Below, in pieces: positions 19,569 to 27,937 of a stretch of DNA of 64,000 bases; the stretch's first letter is position 1; every line of letters starts with the position of its first letter. Below the pieces are notes generated by a model. The model did no database searches and was not told the origin of the DNA. It saw only the letters and a program-made list of their open reading frames with translations. Both the position numbers and the translations under genes were made by a program. The stretch spans positions 213,069 to 277,068 of the forward strand of contig NZ_VNHW01000006.1 in the NCBI RefSeq assembly GCF_008124835.1, read 5' to 3'. This DNA is from Blastococcus xanthinilyticus (lineage in GTDB: Bacteria > Actinomycetota > Actinomycetes > Mycobacteriales > Geodermatophilaceae).

Positions 19569-20090
19569 ATGACCCCCGCCGACCACCGCACCGAGCCACA
19601 GCTGACCGGGGACGAGGCGACGCTCCTGACCAGCTTCCTGGAGTTCCACCGGCAGACGCTGCAGTGGAAGTGCGCCGACCTCACCCCGCAGCAGCTGGCC
19701 ACGCGCGCCGTCCCCACGTCGGAGCTGACGCTGCTGGGCATGGTGCGCCACCTCGCGGCGGTGGAGACCGGCTGGCTCGTCGGCTTCGGCGGACTGCCCG
19801 CCGACCTCTGGCCCGACGTGGTCCGGGACCAGGAGGAGCAGTGGCGCGTCGAGCCGGCCACCGTCACCGCGGACGACGTGGCCCGCGCCTGGGCGACCTG
19901 GCGGGCGGCCGGCGACACGGCCGCCGAGGTCGCCCGCCGGCTGCCCCTGGACACCGAGGACCGGCCGTGGGGCCGCGACGACACCTTCTCGCTGCGCTGG
20001 ATCCTCCTGCACCTGGTCGAGGAGTACGCCCGGCACAACGGCCACGCGGATTTGATCCGCGAGGCGCTGGACGGCGCGACCGGCGAGTGA
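19569..20090 (+). CDS. DinB family protein
   Basis: A 173-aa DinB/DUF664-type four-helix bundle. The three metal-binding His positions are visible: MVRHLAAVETGWL, then ILLHLVEEYARHNGHADLIRE with the typical YARHNGHADLIRE ending. Actinobacterial members are thiol-dependent or of unknown function. ATG 19569 has AGGAGACGG upstream. The gene is alone on its strand, facing the 3' end of the long TPR gene. Confidence 0.88.
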   Translation: MTPADHRTEPQLTGDEATLLTSFLEFHRQTLQWKCADLTPQQLATRAVPTSELTLLGMVRHLAAVETGWLVGFGGLPADLWPDVVRDQEEQWRVEPATVTADDVARAWATWRAAGDTAAEVARRLPLDTEDRPWGRDDTFSLRWILLHLVEEYARHNGHADLIREALDGATGE

Positions 20091-20178
20091 GCGGCGCTCG
20101 GCGCACCGGCGGACGGAGCGGTGGGCGACGAGTCGGAGGCGCCGACGCGGGAAGCCCGTCGGTGGTCGGCTCCTCGCG

Positions 20179-22203
20179 TCAGAGCTCCCAGGAGGTCGGC
20201 ATCCGCGGATCGGGCACGTAGCAGCAGTAGGTCCCGGTGCGGATGGTCCGCACCAGGTGGTCGGCGAACGGCGGATGGTGCTCGGCGATCCGGCAGACGG
20301 CATAGCGGAGGGACCGGCTGACGCTGGCACGGGCCCGCTCGGAGGCAGATCCCGCGACGCGGACGCGTCCCCCGAGGCCGAAGGCGCCGGCGAGTTCCCG
20401 GAGCAGGTAGTCGCGATCGGCCTGCGCCAGGGCGAGCCGCACGTCGTCGCCGAGGGCCTCGGCCTCTGCCATGTCGTCGTCGATCTCCGCCAGCCGGCGC
20501 TTGTAGGCCGCCCGAGCCTGCCCGTCGACCACGGGCCCCAGGTCTCCGCCCGGCCGCGCCGTCTCACCGGTCTCGCCCCCCACCAGGTCCAGGACGTGGA
20601 GCTCGCGGTCGGGTGCGGCCAGCAGGCGCGCCAGGTAGCGCATCCCCTTGAGGTCCCGCAGGACGACGGCGCGGCCCGCGAAGGCCACCGTCCGGATGTC
20701 CCCGTCGCGACGGAACACGCATGCCGAGGGGGTGGGCGGCGAAGGATCGGGCGCGGGAAGTCCACCCGCCAGCGGGACCCCGATGCGGGCGGCCGTCGCG
20801 CGAGCGGCGCCCTCATGCAGGTCGGCGCGCGCTGTCCGCCCCAGCAGGCGTTCGGCTTCGGCCAGGACGAGCTGTGCGACGGCGGCTTCGTAGGGGGCGC
20901 CGACGTCGCTCCAGCCGGCCACCGCCTCCTCGCACTCCCCGACAGCCGCCTCGGCGTCCCCCTCGGCGAGCAGCACCCGGCCACGCGCGAGGGCGGTCGC
21001 GGCGGACAGCGCCCGGCTGCGGTAGGTCTCGGCGATCCCCGACAGCTGACCGGTCGCCGTCCGCGCCGTCTCCACGTCCCCCGCGGCGAGGCAGATCTCG
21101 GCCTGCGCCACGAGCAGGGGCGCCCGTCGGAGCGCACCGAGCGGCGGCCACTCCTTGGACGGCACCGTGCTGGGGTGCTCGAGCGCGTCGGCGATCATCG
21201 CTGCGGCCGCCCCGACCTGGCCCTGCGCCAGCCGCAGCAGCGCCAGCCACGGCTGGGGATCCCAGCCGTGCGCGAGCGCTTCGATCAGGGCTGTCTCCGA
21301 ACCGACCAGGTCGCCGGTCCGCAACCGGATCGCCCCGAGCTCGGTGAGCGGCCAGCCGAACTCCCGCCGCATCCACGGGCGCAGCTCCCGGCAGGCCTCG
21401 AGCGCCTCCTCCGTGGCCGCGGAGCAGGCGCCGCGCAGCCGCAGGATCTCGGCGCGATGCACCCGGCAGCGGCCGATGATGCCGCCGTAGGCGTGGCCCA
21501 CGCGCCAGCGCTCCATGGCCTCGGTCCACTGCTCGGCCCGGTCGTACTGCGCCAGCCCCTGCATGGCGCAGATCAACTCGCAGTAGACCATCCCGGCGCC
21601 GAGGGCATCGAGTTCACCGGACACCACGCTCACGGCCGCCTCGTCCAGCAGCGCCAGCCCCGGCTCGACCGCGCCGTCCAGGATCATCAGCCGGGCGGTC
21701 GCCACCCGGCCGAGGGCGGCCGCCAGCGGGACGTCGTGACGACCTCCCAGGTCGACGGCCCGCTCTGCCCAGCGGGCAGCGGCCCTCGCGTCCCCGCACA
21801 TGAACCGCTCGTAGGTATGGGTCATCGCGAGCAGGGCGTGCGTGGGCGACTCCGGCCGGTCGCCCAGCAACCGCTCGGCCCGGGCGAGCCAGCCGCGCAC
21901 CGGCGCCATCAGCCCGGTGTCCATCATCAGGAACATGGCGACCGTCGTCGCAGCCGCTGCGGCGGCGACGTCGTCGTCGAGCGAGTGGCACGCCGCGCTC
22001 TGCTGTTCCCACGCCGAGATCGCGGCCTCGAACTGACCGGCTCCGTAGGCGCTGCGCCCCAGGAGGTCCAGTTCCGCCGGCGTCAGCGGCCGCTGCTGCT
22101 CAGCCTCCCGCAGCAGCCCGAGCGCCGCCGGGAAGTCCCCCCGGTCCAGCGCCGCACCGACGCGGCCGTCCACCGGGGCCTGACCGAGCCCACTCGCCGT
22201 CAT
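20179..22203 (-). CDS. TPR-rich regulator-like protein with conserved C-terminal domain
   Basis: A 674-aa protein of helical repeats (residues ~20-500, many TPR-like A-x-A/L pairs such as GEYDA-type LLREAEQQRPLTPAELDLLGR). After it comes a domain typical of large actinobacterial AAA/LuxR-type proteins: FRRDGDIRTVAFAGR, LRDLKGMRYLARLLAAPDRE, then AAYKRRLAEIDDDMAEAEALG and the ending RTGTYCCYVPDP. No Walker A and no helix-turn-helix is visible, so it is a repeat-plus-C-domain protein without its own ATPase or DNA-binding part. It is divergent from the cupin gene at 22348, sharing a 144-bp promoter region. Function unknown. Confidence 0.7.
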   Translation of the reverse strand: MTASGLGQAPVDGRVGAALDRGDFPAALGLLREAEQQRPLTPAELDLLGRSAYGAGQFEAAISAWEQQSAACHSLDDDVAAAAAATTVAMFLMMDTGLMAPVRGWLARAERLLGDRPESPTHALLAMTHTYERFMCGDARAAARWAERAVDLGGRHDVPLAAALGRVATARLMILDGAVEPGLALLDEAAVSVVSGELDALGAGMVYCELICAMQGLAQYDRAEQWTEAMERWRVGHAYGGIIGRCRVHRAEILRLRGACSAATEEALEACRELRPWMRREFGWPLTELGAIRLRTGDLVGSETALIEALAHGWDPQPWLALLRLAQGQVGAAAAMIADALEHPSTVPSKEWPPLGALRRAPLLVAQAEICLAAGDVETARTATGQLSGIAETYRSRALSAATALARGRVLLAEGDAEAAVGECEEAVAGWSDVGAPYEAAVAQLVLAEAERLLGRTARADLHEGAARATAARIGVPLAGGLPAPDPSPPTPSACVFRRDGDIRTVAFAGRAVVLRDLKGMRYLARLLAAPDRELHVLDLVGGETGETARPGGDLGPVVDGQARAAYKRRLAEIDDDMAEAEALGDDVRLALAQADRDYLLRELAGAFGLGGRVRVAGSASERARASVSRSLRYAVCRIAEHHPPFADHLVRTIRTGTYCCYVPDPRMPTSWEL

Positions 22204-22347
22204 CGCGCCTCCGCCACCGGGAAACCCGAGCGTAGGGGCCGACGGAGCCGGTCGACCGACCGCCGACCTCCCCGGGGGAACAACGTTTGTCCCGCCTCTC
22301 CTACGACCGGTCGATCGGCCGGTGTGGCTGAACGAGAGGACGGGACC

Positions 22348-22710
22348 ATGAACGGCGCACTGGACGAACTCCCCATCGAGGTCCGGCAAGGCGGCATCGT
22401 CACCCGGTACGCCGAGTGGGGGGACCTGGCCGTGCGGTTCGCGCGGGTCCCCGCCGGCACCGACATGAGCCCGGTGCTCGAGGGACTGCCCGGCGACCGG
22501 TGCCCGAGCCCGCACTGGGGCCTGGTCCTGGAGGGCGCCGTGCGCCTCACCGGTGCGGACGGCGCGGAGGAGGTCACCCCGGCCGGGCACGCCTACTACT
22601 GGCCGGCCGGGCACACCGCCCGCATGGACGAGGACACGGTGTTCCTGGAGATCGGGCCGGTGGCGGCGATGCGGCAGTTCAGCGAGCACGCGAAGGCGAA
22701 GTTCGCCTGA
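22348..22710 (+). CDS. Cupin domain protein
   Basis: A 120-aa small cupin. The fold is seen in RFARVPAGTDMSPVLEGLPG, SPHWGLVLEGAVRL, then TPAGHAYYWPAGHTARMDED with histidines able to bind metal. I know relatives as stand-alone conserved actinobacterial cupins of unknown function. ATG 22348 is preceded by GAGAGGACG. The divergent TPR protein is the only neighbour that might regulate or use it. A strong hairpin ends the gene. Confidence 0.8.
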   Translation: MNGALDELPIEVRQGGIVTRYAEWGDLAVRFARVPAGTDMSPVLEGLPGDRCPSPHWGLVLEGAVRLTGADGAEEVTPAGHAYYWPAGHTARMDEDTVFLEIGPVAAMRQFSEHAKAKFA

Positions 22711-22740
22711 CCCACGGGCGGGTCCACCGCCCGGACGACG

Positions 22741-22777
22741 GCGAACCCCCGGCCGCTCGATGCAGCCGGGGGTTCGC
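22741..22777. terminator. Hairpin downstream of the cupin gene
   Basis: Perfect 13-bp arms GCGAACCCCCGGC and GCCGGGGGTTCGC with an 11-base loop, 31 bp after the cupin stop. It lies between convergent genes (cupin and the DUF6131 gene) and probably ends both transcripts. Confidence 0.7.
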
Positions 22778-22831
22778 GGTCCCACCCGTGTCGCCGTGCA
22801 CGTCTCGACGAGGAGACCTGCACCGCGGGGG

Positions 22832-22987
22832 TCAGAAGTAGTGTTTCCGCCCCCCGACGGCACGTCCGGTCGCGCCGAGCACGTAGAGGACGGCTCCCAC
22901 GACGAGGAGGATGATCCCGATCGTCCAGAGGATCGAGATCTCGAGGAAGAAGCCGAGCAAGAGCAGGATCAGGCCAAGGATGAGCAC
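22832..22987 (-). CDS. DUF6131 family small membrane protein
   Basis: A 51-aa minus-strand frame from GTG 22987 to TGA 22832, read directly from the sequence. Translation begins MLILGLILLLLGFFLEIS, continues WTIGIILLVVGAVLYVLG and ends GRAVGGRKHYF. Two membrane helices and a basic, aromatic tail match the small actinobacterial DUF6131 family. Function is unknown; relatives are often considered stress-linked. The GC content is lower than its neighbours. It is convergent with the cupin gene and lies 140 bp from the nrtR stop. Confidence 0.8.
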   Translation of the reverse strand: MLILGLILLLLGFFLEISILWTIGIILLVVGAVLYVLGATGRAVGGRKHYF

Positions 22988-23127
22988 GTGCGTCTCCGTT
23001 CGGTTCCTGCAATCTGCGGTTTGCAGTCGGCGCTACGGATAGCCACCTCCACGTCCCCGCCAAACCGGCCCGCTCGACGTTCACCCGTTCGTGATCATGG
23101 GCTCTACCGCCGTCGGACGCGGTGCAC

Positions 23128-23841
23128 TCAACGCGCGACCGGTGGCTTCAGCACGGCGAAGGGGTCGGTCACCTCGAGGGTGGTCGTGACGAAGCGGTAG
23201 AGCGCGGCCGGCCGGCCACCCGCGCGGCCGGGCGCCGCCATCTCACCGGTCGGCTCCAGCACGCCGCGCCGCAGCAGCACCCGCTGCAGGTTCGTGGCGG
23301 TCACCTCGTAGCCCAGCGCGGCCACGTAGATCTCCCGCAGCTCCGCGATGGAGAACACCGGCGGCGCCAGGGCGAACGCCACGTTGGTGTAGGACAGCTT
23401 GGCCCGCAGCCGCTCCAGCGCCGAGGCCACGATCGAGCCGTGGTCGAACGCCGTCTCCGGCAGCGCGTTGACGGGGTGCCAGGCGGTGTCGTCGGGCAGC
23501 ACCGGATCGAGGTCGCCGGGGATCAGCCCCAGGTACGCGGTGGCCACCGTTCGGGCGCGCGGATCGCGGTGCGGATCGCTCCGGGTCTCCAGCTGCTCGA
23601 GGTGCGCCAGCTGCGCCACCTCCACCTTCGACGCCAGCTGCCGGCCGACCGAGGCGCCGAGGGTCTCCTCCGGCAGCAGCGGCCCGCCGGGCAGCGCCCA
23701 GGTGCCGGCGAAGGGGTCCTTCGCGCGCCGCCACAGCATCCCGTGCAGCCGGCCGGCGCGGACCTGGAGCACCACGGCCAGGGCCTGGTGCGGATAGGCC
23801 GGCCGTTCCGGCGAGGACCACACGGACGTCACGGAACCCAT
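23128..23841 (-). CDS. nrtR: NrtR-type Nudix-related regulator of NAD synthesis
   Basis: A 237-aa protein with an N-terminal Nudix fold (LWRRAKDPFAGTWALPGGPL) whose Nudix box is degenerate: ETLGASVGRQLASKVEV replaces the REUxEE helix, so hydrolysis is unlikely. A C-terminal winged helix follows (FSIAELREIYVAALGYEVTA, then GRPAALYRF). This pairing defines NrtR, which senses ADP-ribose-type metabolites and represses NAD genes. ATG 23841 starts it 62 bp from the divergent nadA, exactly the expected context. A plain ADP-ribose pyrophosphatase is excluded by the missing acidic box residues and the extra wHTH. Confidence 0.88.
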   Translation of the reverse strand: MGSVTSVWSSPERPAYPHQALAVVLQVRAGRLHGMLWRRAKDPFAGTWALPGGPLLPEETLGASVGRQLASKVEVAQLAHLEQLETRSDPHRDPRARTVATAYLGLIPGDLDPVLPDDTAWHPVNALPETAFDHGSIVASALERLRAKLSYTNVAFALAPPVFSIAELREIYVAALGYEVTATNLQRVLLRRGVLEPTGEMAAPGRAGGRPAALYRFVTTTLEVTDPFAVLKPPVAR

Positions 23842-23893
23842 GCTAGGTTTTGTCCGCGAGGTTTTCGCCTCTCGGTCAGAAACCCACTCCTCC
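23842..23893. promoter_or_regulatory. Shared nrtR-nadA control region with repeat motifs
   Basis: Only 62 bp separate the two start codons. The block holds a direct repeat, AGGTTTTGTC at 23845 and AGGTTTTCGC at 23859 (14-bp period), and an inverted GGTTT ... AAACC pair spanning about 23860-23885. NrtR should bind here to repress nadABC and itself. Which repeat is the operator cannot be settled by eye. Confidence 0.5.
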
Positions 23894-23903
23894 GGAGGTC
23901 CCC

Positions 23904-24917
23904 GTGACCGCAACGCTCCCCGCCCCGCCCGCCGCGCAGTGGACGCCGGAGCAGTGGCAGGACTGGCGCGACGAGGTGCGCCGGCTCGCCGCCGAGCGGG
24001 ACGCCGTCGTCCTGGCGCACAACTACCAGGCCGCCGAGATCCAGGACGTCGCCGACCACGTGGGCGACTCCCTCGCCCTGTCGCGGATCGCCGCGGGCAG
24101 CAGCGCGGGCACGATCGTCTTCGCCGGCGTCCACTTCATGGCCGAGACGGCGAAGATCCTCAGCCCGGAGAAGACCGTGCTGGTCCCCGACGCCGCCGCC
24201 GGCTGCTCGCTGGCCGACACCATCACCGCCGACCAGTTGCGCGCGTGGAAGGCCGAGCACCCCGGCGCCGCCGTCGTCTCCTACGTCAACACCACCGCCG
24301 AGGTGAAGGCCGAGACCGACGTCTGCTGCACCTCCTCCAACGCCGTCGAGGTCGTGAACTCGATCCCGGCCGACCGCGAGGTGCTCTTCCTCCCCGACCA
24401 GTTCCTCGGCGCGCACGTCCAGCGGGTCACCGGGCGGCAGAACATGCGCATCTGGATGGGCGAGTGCCACGTGCACGCCGGCATCTCCCCCACCGACCTC
24501 CGGGCCAGCGTCGAGGCCGCCCCCGACGCCGAGCTGCTCGTGCACCCCGAGTGCGGCTGCGCGACCAGTGCGCTGTGGATGGTGTCCGACGGTCAGCTGC
24601 CGACCGAGCGGGTGCACATCCTCTCCACCGGCGGGATGCTCGACGAGGCCCGCCGGACGACGGCGAAGCGCGTCCTGGTCGCCACCGAGATCGGCATGCT
24701 GCACCAGCTCCGACAGGCCAACCCGACGACGTCGTTCGAGCCGGTCAACTCCCGCGCCGCCTGCCCCTACATGAAGATGTCGACGCCGGAGAAGCTGCTG
24801 CGCGCGCTCCGCGAGGGCCGCGACGAGGTGACCGTCGACCCGGAGGTCGCCGCCCGCGCCCGCTCGGCCGTCGAGGCGATGATCGCCCTCGGCACCCCCT
24901 CCCTGGTCGGCGAGTGA
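23904..24917 (+). CDS. nadA: Quinolinate synthase NadA
   Basis: A 337-aa cytosolic enzyme that condenses iminoaspartate with dihydroxyacetone phosphate to quinolinate, using a 4Fe-4S cluster. The three cluster cysteine regions are visible: [21 protein letters not shown] and [11 protein letters not shown]. The substrate histidines are in [13 protein letters not shown] and [12 protein letters not shown] 23904 follows GGAGG at 23894. It overlaps nadB by 4 bp (GTGA), making nadABC one coupled operon under NrtR. Confidence 0.96.
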   Translation: MTATLPAPPAAQWTPEQWQDWRDEVRRLAAERDAVVLAHNYQAAEIQDVADHVGDSLALSRIAAGSSAGTIVFAGVHFMAETAKILSPEKTVLVPDAAAGCSLADTITADQLRAWKAEHPGAAVVSYVNTTAEVKAETDVCCTSSNAVEVVNSIPADREVLFLPDQFLGAHVQRVTGRQNMRIWMGECHVHAGISPTDLRASVEAAPDAELLVHPECGCATSALWMVSDGQLPTERVHILSTGGMLDEARRTTAKRVLVATEIGMLHQLRQANPTTSFEPVNSRAACPYMKMSTPEKLLRALREGRDEVTVDPEVAARARSAVEAMIALGTPSLVGE

Positions 24918-26605
24918 CGCCGGGGCTCCGCCGGGCGGCGCCGGTCGTCGTCCCGGCCCTGCCCCTCCCGGAGGCCGGCTGGTCCCGCACCACCGACGTG
25001 GTGGTCGTGGGCAGCGGGGCCGCCGGGCTGATGACCGCGCTGGCGCTGGCCGCGGCCGGGCGGCGGGTCACCGTCGTCACCAAGGGCGCGCTCGGCGACG
25101 GCAGCACCCGCTGGGCCCAGGGCGGGCTCGCCGCCGTCCTGGGTGCCGACGACGACCCCGCCCTGCACCTGCAGGACACGCTCACCGCCGGGGCCGGGCT
25201 CTGCGACGAGGCGGCCGCCGCGACGCTGGTCGCCGACGCGCCCGCCGCCATCCGGCTGCTGCGGGAGCTCGGCGCGCGGCTGGACCTGGACGGGCACGGC
25301 CGCCCGGCGCTGACCCGGGAGGGCGGGCACAGCCGCGACCGGATCGTGCACGCCGGCGGAGACGCCAGCGGCGCCGAGGTCACCCGCACCCTGGTCGAGG
25401 CGCTGGCCGCCACCGGCGTCGAGGTGCTCGAGCGCACGGTGGCGCTCGACGCCCTGCGCACCCCTGACGGCGAGGTGGGCGGGCTGCGCGTGGCCCGCGT
25501 CGCCGTCGACGGCGCGCTGACCGACGCCGGCGACCTGCGCGCGCACGCCGTCGTCCTGGCGACCGGCGGGTACGGGCAGGTGTACGCCGCCGCGACCAGT
25601 CCGGCCGGCGCGACCGGCGACGGCCTGGCCCTGGCGCTGCGGGCCGGCGCCGAGGTGGCCGACGTCGAGATGGTGCAGTTCCACCCGACCGTCCTGTGGC
25701 AGGGGCCGGGGGCGACCGGCCAGCAGGTGCTGATCAGCGAGGCGGTGCGCGGCGAGGGCGCCGTGCTGGTCGACCGCGCCGGACGGCGGATCATGGCCGG
25801 CGTCCACCCGCTGGCCGACCTGGCGCCGCGCGACGTCGTCTCGGCGACGATCGCGGCGCACCTGGCCGCCACCGGCGACGACTGCGTCCTGCTCGACGCG
25901 ACGGCGCTCGGCACGGACTTCCTGGAGCGCCGCTTCCCCGGCATCCTGCGCGCCTGCCGGGCGGCCGGGTTCGACCCGGCCACCGAACCGGTGCCGGTCG
26001 CGCCGGGCGCGCACTACACGTGTGGCGGGGTGCTCGCCGACCTGGACGGGCGCACCGGCGTCCCGGGGCTGTTCGCCGTCGGGGAGGTCGCCTGCACCGG
26101 GGTGCACGGCGCCAATCGGCTGGCGTCGAACTCGGTGACCGAGGGCCTGGTGGCCGCCCGCCGCTGCGCCGCGCTGCTCGACGCGGAGCTGCCCACGGAC
26201 GCTCCCGCCGCCGGCGTCGCTCCCCCGACCGGGGCGGCCGTCGACCCCGCCGGCCGGACGGCGATCGGCCGCGCCACCAGCCGGTACGCGGGCGTCGTGC
26301 GCACCGCCGAAGGGCTCACCCGGCTGGACGAGCTGCTCGCCGCGGTGGACCGGCTGCCCGCAGGAGCACCGCTGGACCTGGCCGCCGTCGAGGCCACCGC
26401 CGTGCACACCGTCGCCGTTCTGCTGGCGACCGCCGCCCGCACCCGCCGGGAGAGCCGGGGCTGCCACCGGCGCGCCGACGCGCCCGGCGCGCGGCCCGAG
26501 TGGCAGGTCCGGCTGGCCTGCCGGGCCGACGCCACGGGCCGCCTGCACCTGCGCACCGTGCCGCTGACCGCGGCCGGCACCGACCGGACCCGGGGAGTGG
26601 CATGA
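24914..26605 (+). CDS. nadB: L-aspartate oxidase NadB
   Basis: A 563-aa flavoenzyme that oxidises L-aspartate to iminoaspartate, the first step of de novo NAD synthesis. The FAD site is [14 protein letters not shown] near residue 32; [35 protein letters not shown] and GAHYTCGGV carry the substrate residues, and [15 protein letters not shown] the FAD C-terminal contacts. GTG 24914 overlaps the nadA stop and the gene stop overlaps the nadC ATG. Length is typical. The helical C-terminal domain is present. Confidence 0.95.
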   Translation: MTPGLRRAAPVVVPALPLPEAGWSRTTDVVVVGSGAAGLMTALALAAAGRRVTVVTKGALGDGSTRWAQGGLAAVLGADDDPALHLQDTLTAGAGLCDEAAAATLVADAPAAIRLLRELGARLDLDGHGRPALTREGGHSRDRIVHAGGDASGAEVTRTLVEALAATGVEVLERTVALDALRTPDGEVGGLRVARVAVDGALTDAGDLRAHAVVLATGGYGQVYAAATSPAGATGDGLALALRAGAEVADVEMVQFHPTVLWQGPGATGQQVLISEAVRGEGAVLVDRAGRRIMAGVHPLADLAPRDVVSATIAAHLAATGDDCVLLDATALGTDFLERRFPGILRACRAAGFDPATEPVPVAPGAHYTCGGVLADLDGRTGVPGLFAVGEVACTGVHGANRLASNSVTEGLVAARRCAALLDAELPTDAPAAGVAPPTGAAVDPAGRTAIGRATSRYAGVVRTAEGLTRLDELLAAVDRLPAGAPLDLAAVEATAVHTVAVLLATAARTRRESRGCHRRADAPGARPEWQVRLACRADATGRLHLRTVPLTAAGTDRTRGVA

Positions 26606-27495
26606 CCGAGTGGTTCCCGCTGCGCGATGCGCTCGCCGATGCCCTGCGCGACGGGGGGCTGGACCCGGCCGCGGTGGAGCTCGTGGTGCGCCGCGCCCTC
26701 GACGAGGACCTGGCGCTGGGCCCCGACGTCACCACCCTGGCCACCGTGCCCGAGGGCGCCCGCGCCACCGGCGACATCACGCCGCGCTCCCCCGGGGTGC
26801 TGGCCGGCCTGCCGGTGGCCGCGGCGGTGCTCGAGCTGGTCGGCGGGCACGAGGTCGAGGTGTCGCTGCACGCGGCCGACGGCATGGCGGCGCGGACGGG
26901 CTCGCCGGCACTGACCGTTTCCGGTCCGACGCGGTCGCTGCTGACCGCCGAGCGGACCGCGCTCAACCTGGTCTGCCACCTGTCGGGAATCGCCACGCTG
27001 ACGCGGCGGTGGGTGGACGCGGTGGCCGGCACGGACGCGGGGATCCGGGACACCCGCAAGACCACGCCGGGGCTGCGGGCGCTGGAGAAGTACGCGGTGC
27101 GCTGCGGCGGCGGGGTCAACCACCGGATGGCCCTGGGCGACGCGGCGCTGGTGAAGGACAACCACGTCGCCGCCGCCGGGGGCATCGCCGCCGCCGTCGC
27201 GGCGGTGCGGGCGCACGCGCCGGAGATCTCGCTCGAGGTCGAGTGCGACACCCTCGACCAGGTGCGCGAGGCGATCGACGCCGGGGTCGCGCTGGTGCTG
27301 CTGGACAACTTCTCCCTCGCCGACACCCGGGCGGCCGTCGAGCTGGCGCGGCCGGCCGGGGTGCGCCTGGAGGCCAGCGGCGGGCTGACCCTCGACCGCG
27401 CGGCAGAGGTCGCCGCGACCGGCGTCGACTACCTGGCCGTCGGGGCGCTCACCCACAGCGCCCCGGTGCTGGACCTGGGCTTCGACCTGCGCTGA
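26602..27495 (+). CDS. nadC: Nicotinate-nucleotide pyrophosphorylase (carboxylating) NadC
   Basis: A 297-aa enzyme converting quinolinate and PRPP to nicotinate mononucleotide and CO2. The quinolinate/PRPP residues are in RDTRKTTPGLRALEKYAV, GGGVNHRMALGDAALVKDNH, VECDT and ASGGLTLD. ATG 26602 overlaps the nadB stop (ATGA). It is the last gene of the nadABC operon; a long hairpin follows its stop immediately. Confidence 0.96.
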   Translation: MTEWFPLRDALADALRDGGLDPAAVELVVRRALDEDLALGPDVTTLATVPEGARATGDITPRSPGVLAGLPVAAAVLELVGGHEVEVSLHAADGMAARTGSPALTVSGPTRSLLTAERTALNLVCHLSGIATLTRRWVDAVAGTDAGIRDTRKTTPGLRALEKYAVRCGGGVNHRMALGDAALVKDNHVAAAGGIAAAVAAVRAHAPEISLEVECDTLDQVREAIDAGVALVLLDNFSLADTRAAVELARPAGVRLEASGGLTLDRAAEVAATGVDYLAVGALTHSAPVLDLGFDLR

Positions 27496-27569
27496 CCGCT
27501 CTGGGGGTGTTGTCCGCGCTCCGGGAGTTCTGCAGGAGGAGCAGAGCGCGAGCAACACCCCTAGAGCGG
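27496..27569. terminator. Composite hairpin after nadC, overlapping the end of the facing gene
   Basis: Outer arms of 17 bp (CCGCTCTGGGGGTGTTG / CAACACCCCTAGAGCGG, one G-T pair) enclose inner arms CGCGCTC / GAGCGCG. The structure starts one base after the nadC stop and ends inside the last codons of the minus-strand gene at 27561. It is likely a bidirectional terminator; its size also fits a mobile palindrome. Confidence 0.6.
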
Positions 27570-27746
27570 ACCGTGAACCGGGTGCTCGGCGAGGAACCGC
27601 TGCACCCGGCGGGCGTCCCGCCGCACCTGCACCTCGGCGGCTCCCACGGCCACCGCCATGAGGGCGACGAGGACGAGCCGCACGGTGCCGGGCATGACGA
27701 CCTGCTGCCCCACGAAGATCAGCAGGAAGCCGCTCGGGACGGCCAT
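27561..27746 (-). CDS. Small membrane protein, hypothetical
   Basis: From ATG 27746 (MAVPSGFLLIFVGQQVVMPG) the frame gives 61 residues with two hydrophobic segments, then VRRDARRVQRFLAEHPVHGPL as a basic cytosolic end. The frame stays open upstream (LTRNAARLLLARRAP), and the true start may lie there with a non-standard codon. I do not recognise the family. The stop codon lies inside the terminator hairpin after nadC, so the gene and nadC converge. Confidence 0.5.
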   Translation of the reverse strand: MAVPSGFLLIFVGQQVVMPGTVRLVLVALMAVAVGAAEVQVRRDARRVQRFLAEHPVHGPL

Positions 27747-27848
27747 GGGCGCCCGGCGGGCCAGGAGCAGGCGGGCCGCGTTGCGGGTGAGCGTCGGACG
27801 CGCCGGATCCCGACATCGGCGTCGGCCCGAGGTCCCCCGGCGGCCCCA

Positions 27849-27908
27849 GGCATAGGAGGCTTTACCTACGGATCCGGGCCGCAATGCATAGGTAGAGCTT
27901 CCTATGCC
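27849..27908. repeat. Inverted pair of 22-bp GCATAGG palindromes
   Basis: Two copies of a palindromic motif (GCATAGG, 8-base centre, CCTATGC in the right copy) face each other. Left arm 27849-27868 and right arm 27889-27908 match at 18 of 20 positions after inversion. The motif is AT-richer than the flanks. It lies between the LLM gene end and the small membrane gene start, so it may be an operator, a terminator or a mobile palindrome. Confidence 0.7.
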
Positions 27909-27937
27909 CCAGGTGCGGCGGCGGGTCGGGCGGGGCG

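Noticed and set aside
23842..23893. Riboswitch or leader peptide ahead of nadA
   Set aside because: The whole gap is 62 bp with the nrtR start at the other end, too short; a regulator site explains the repeats.
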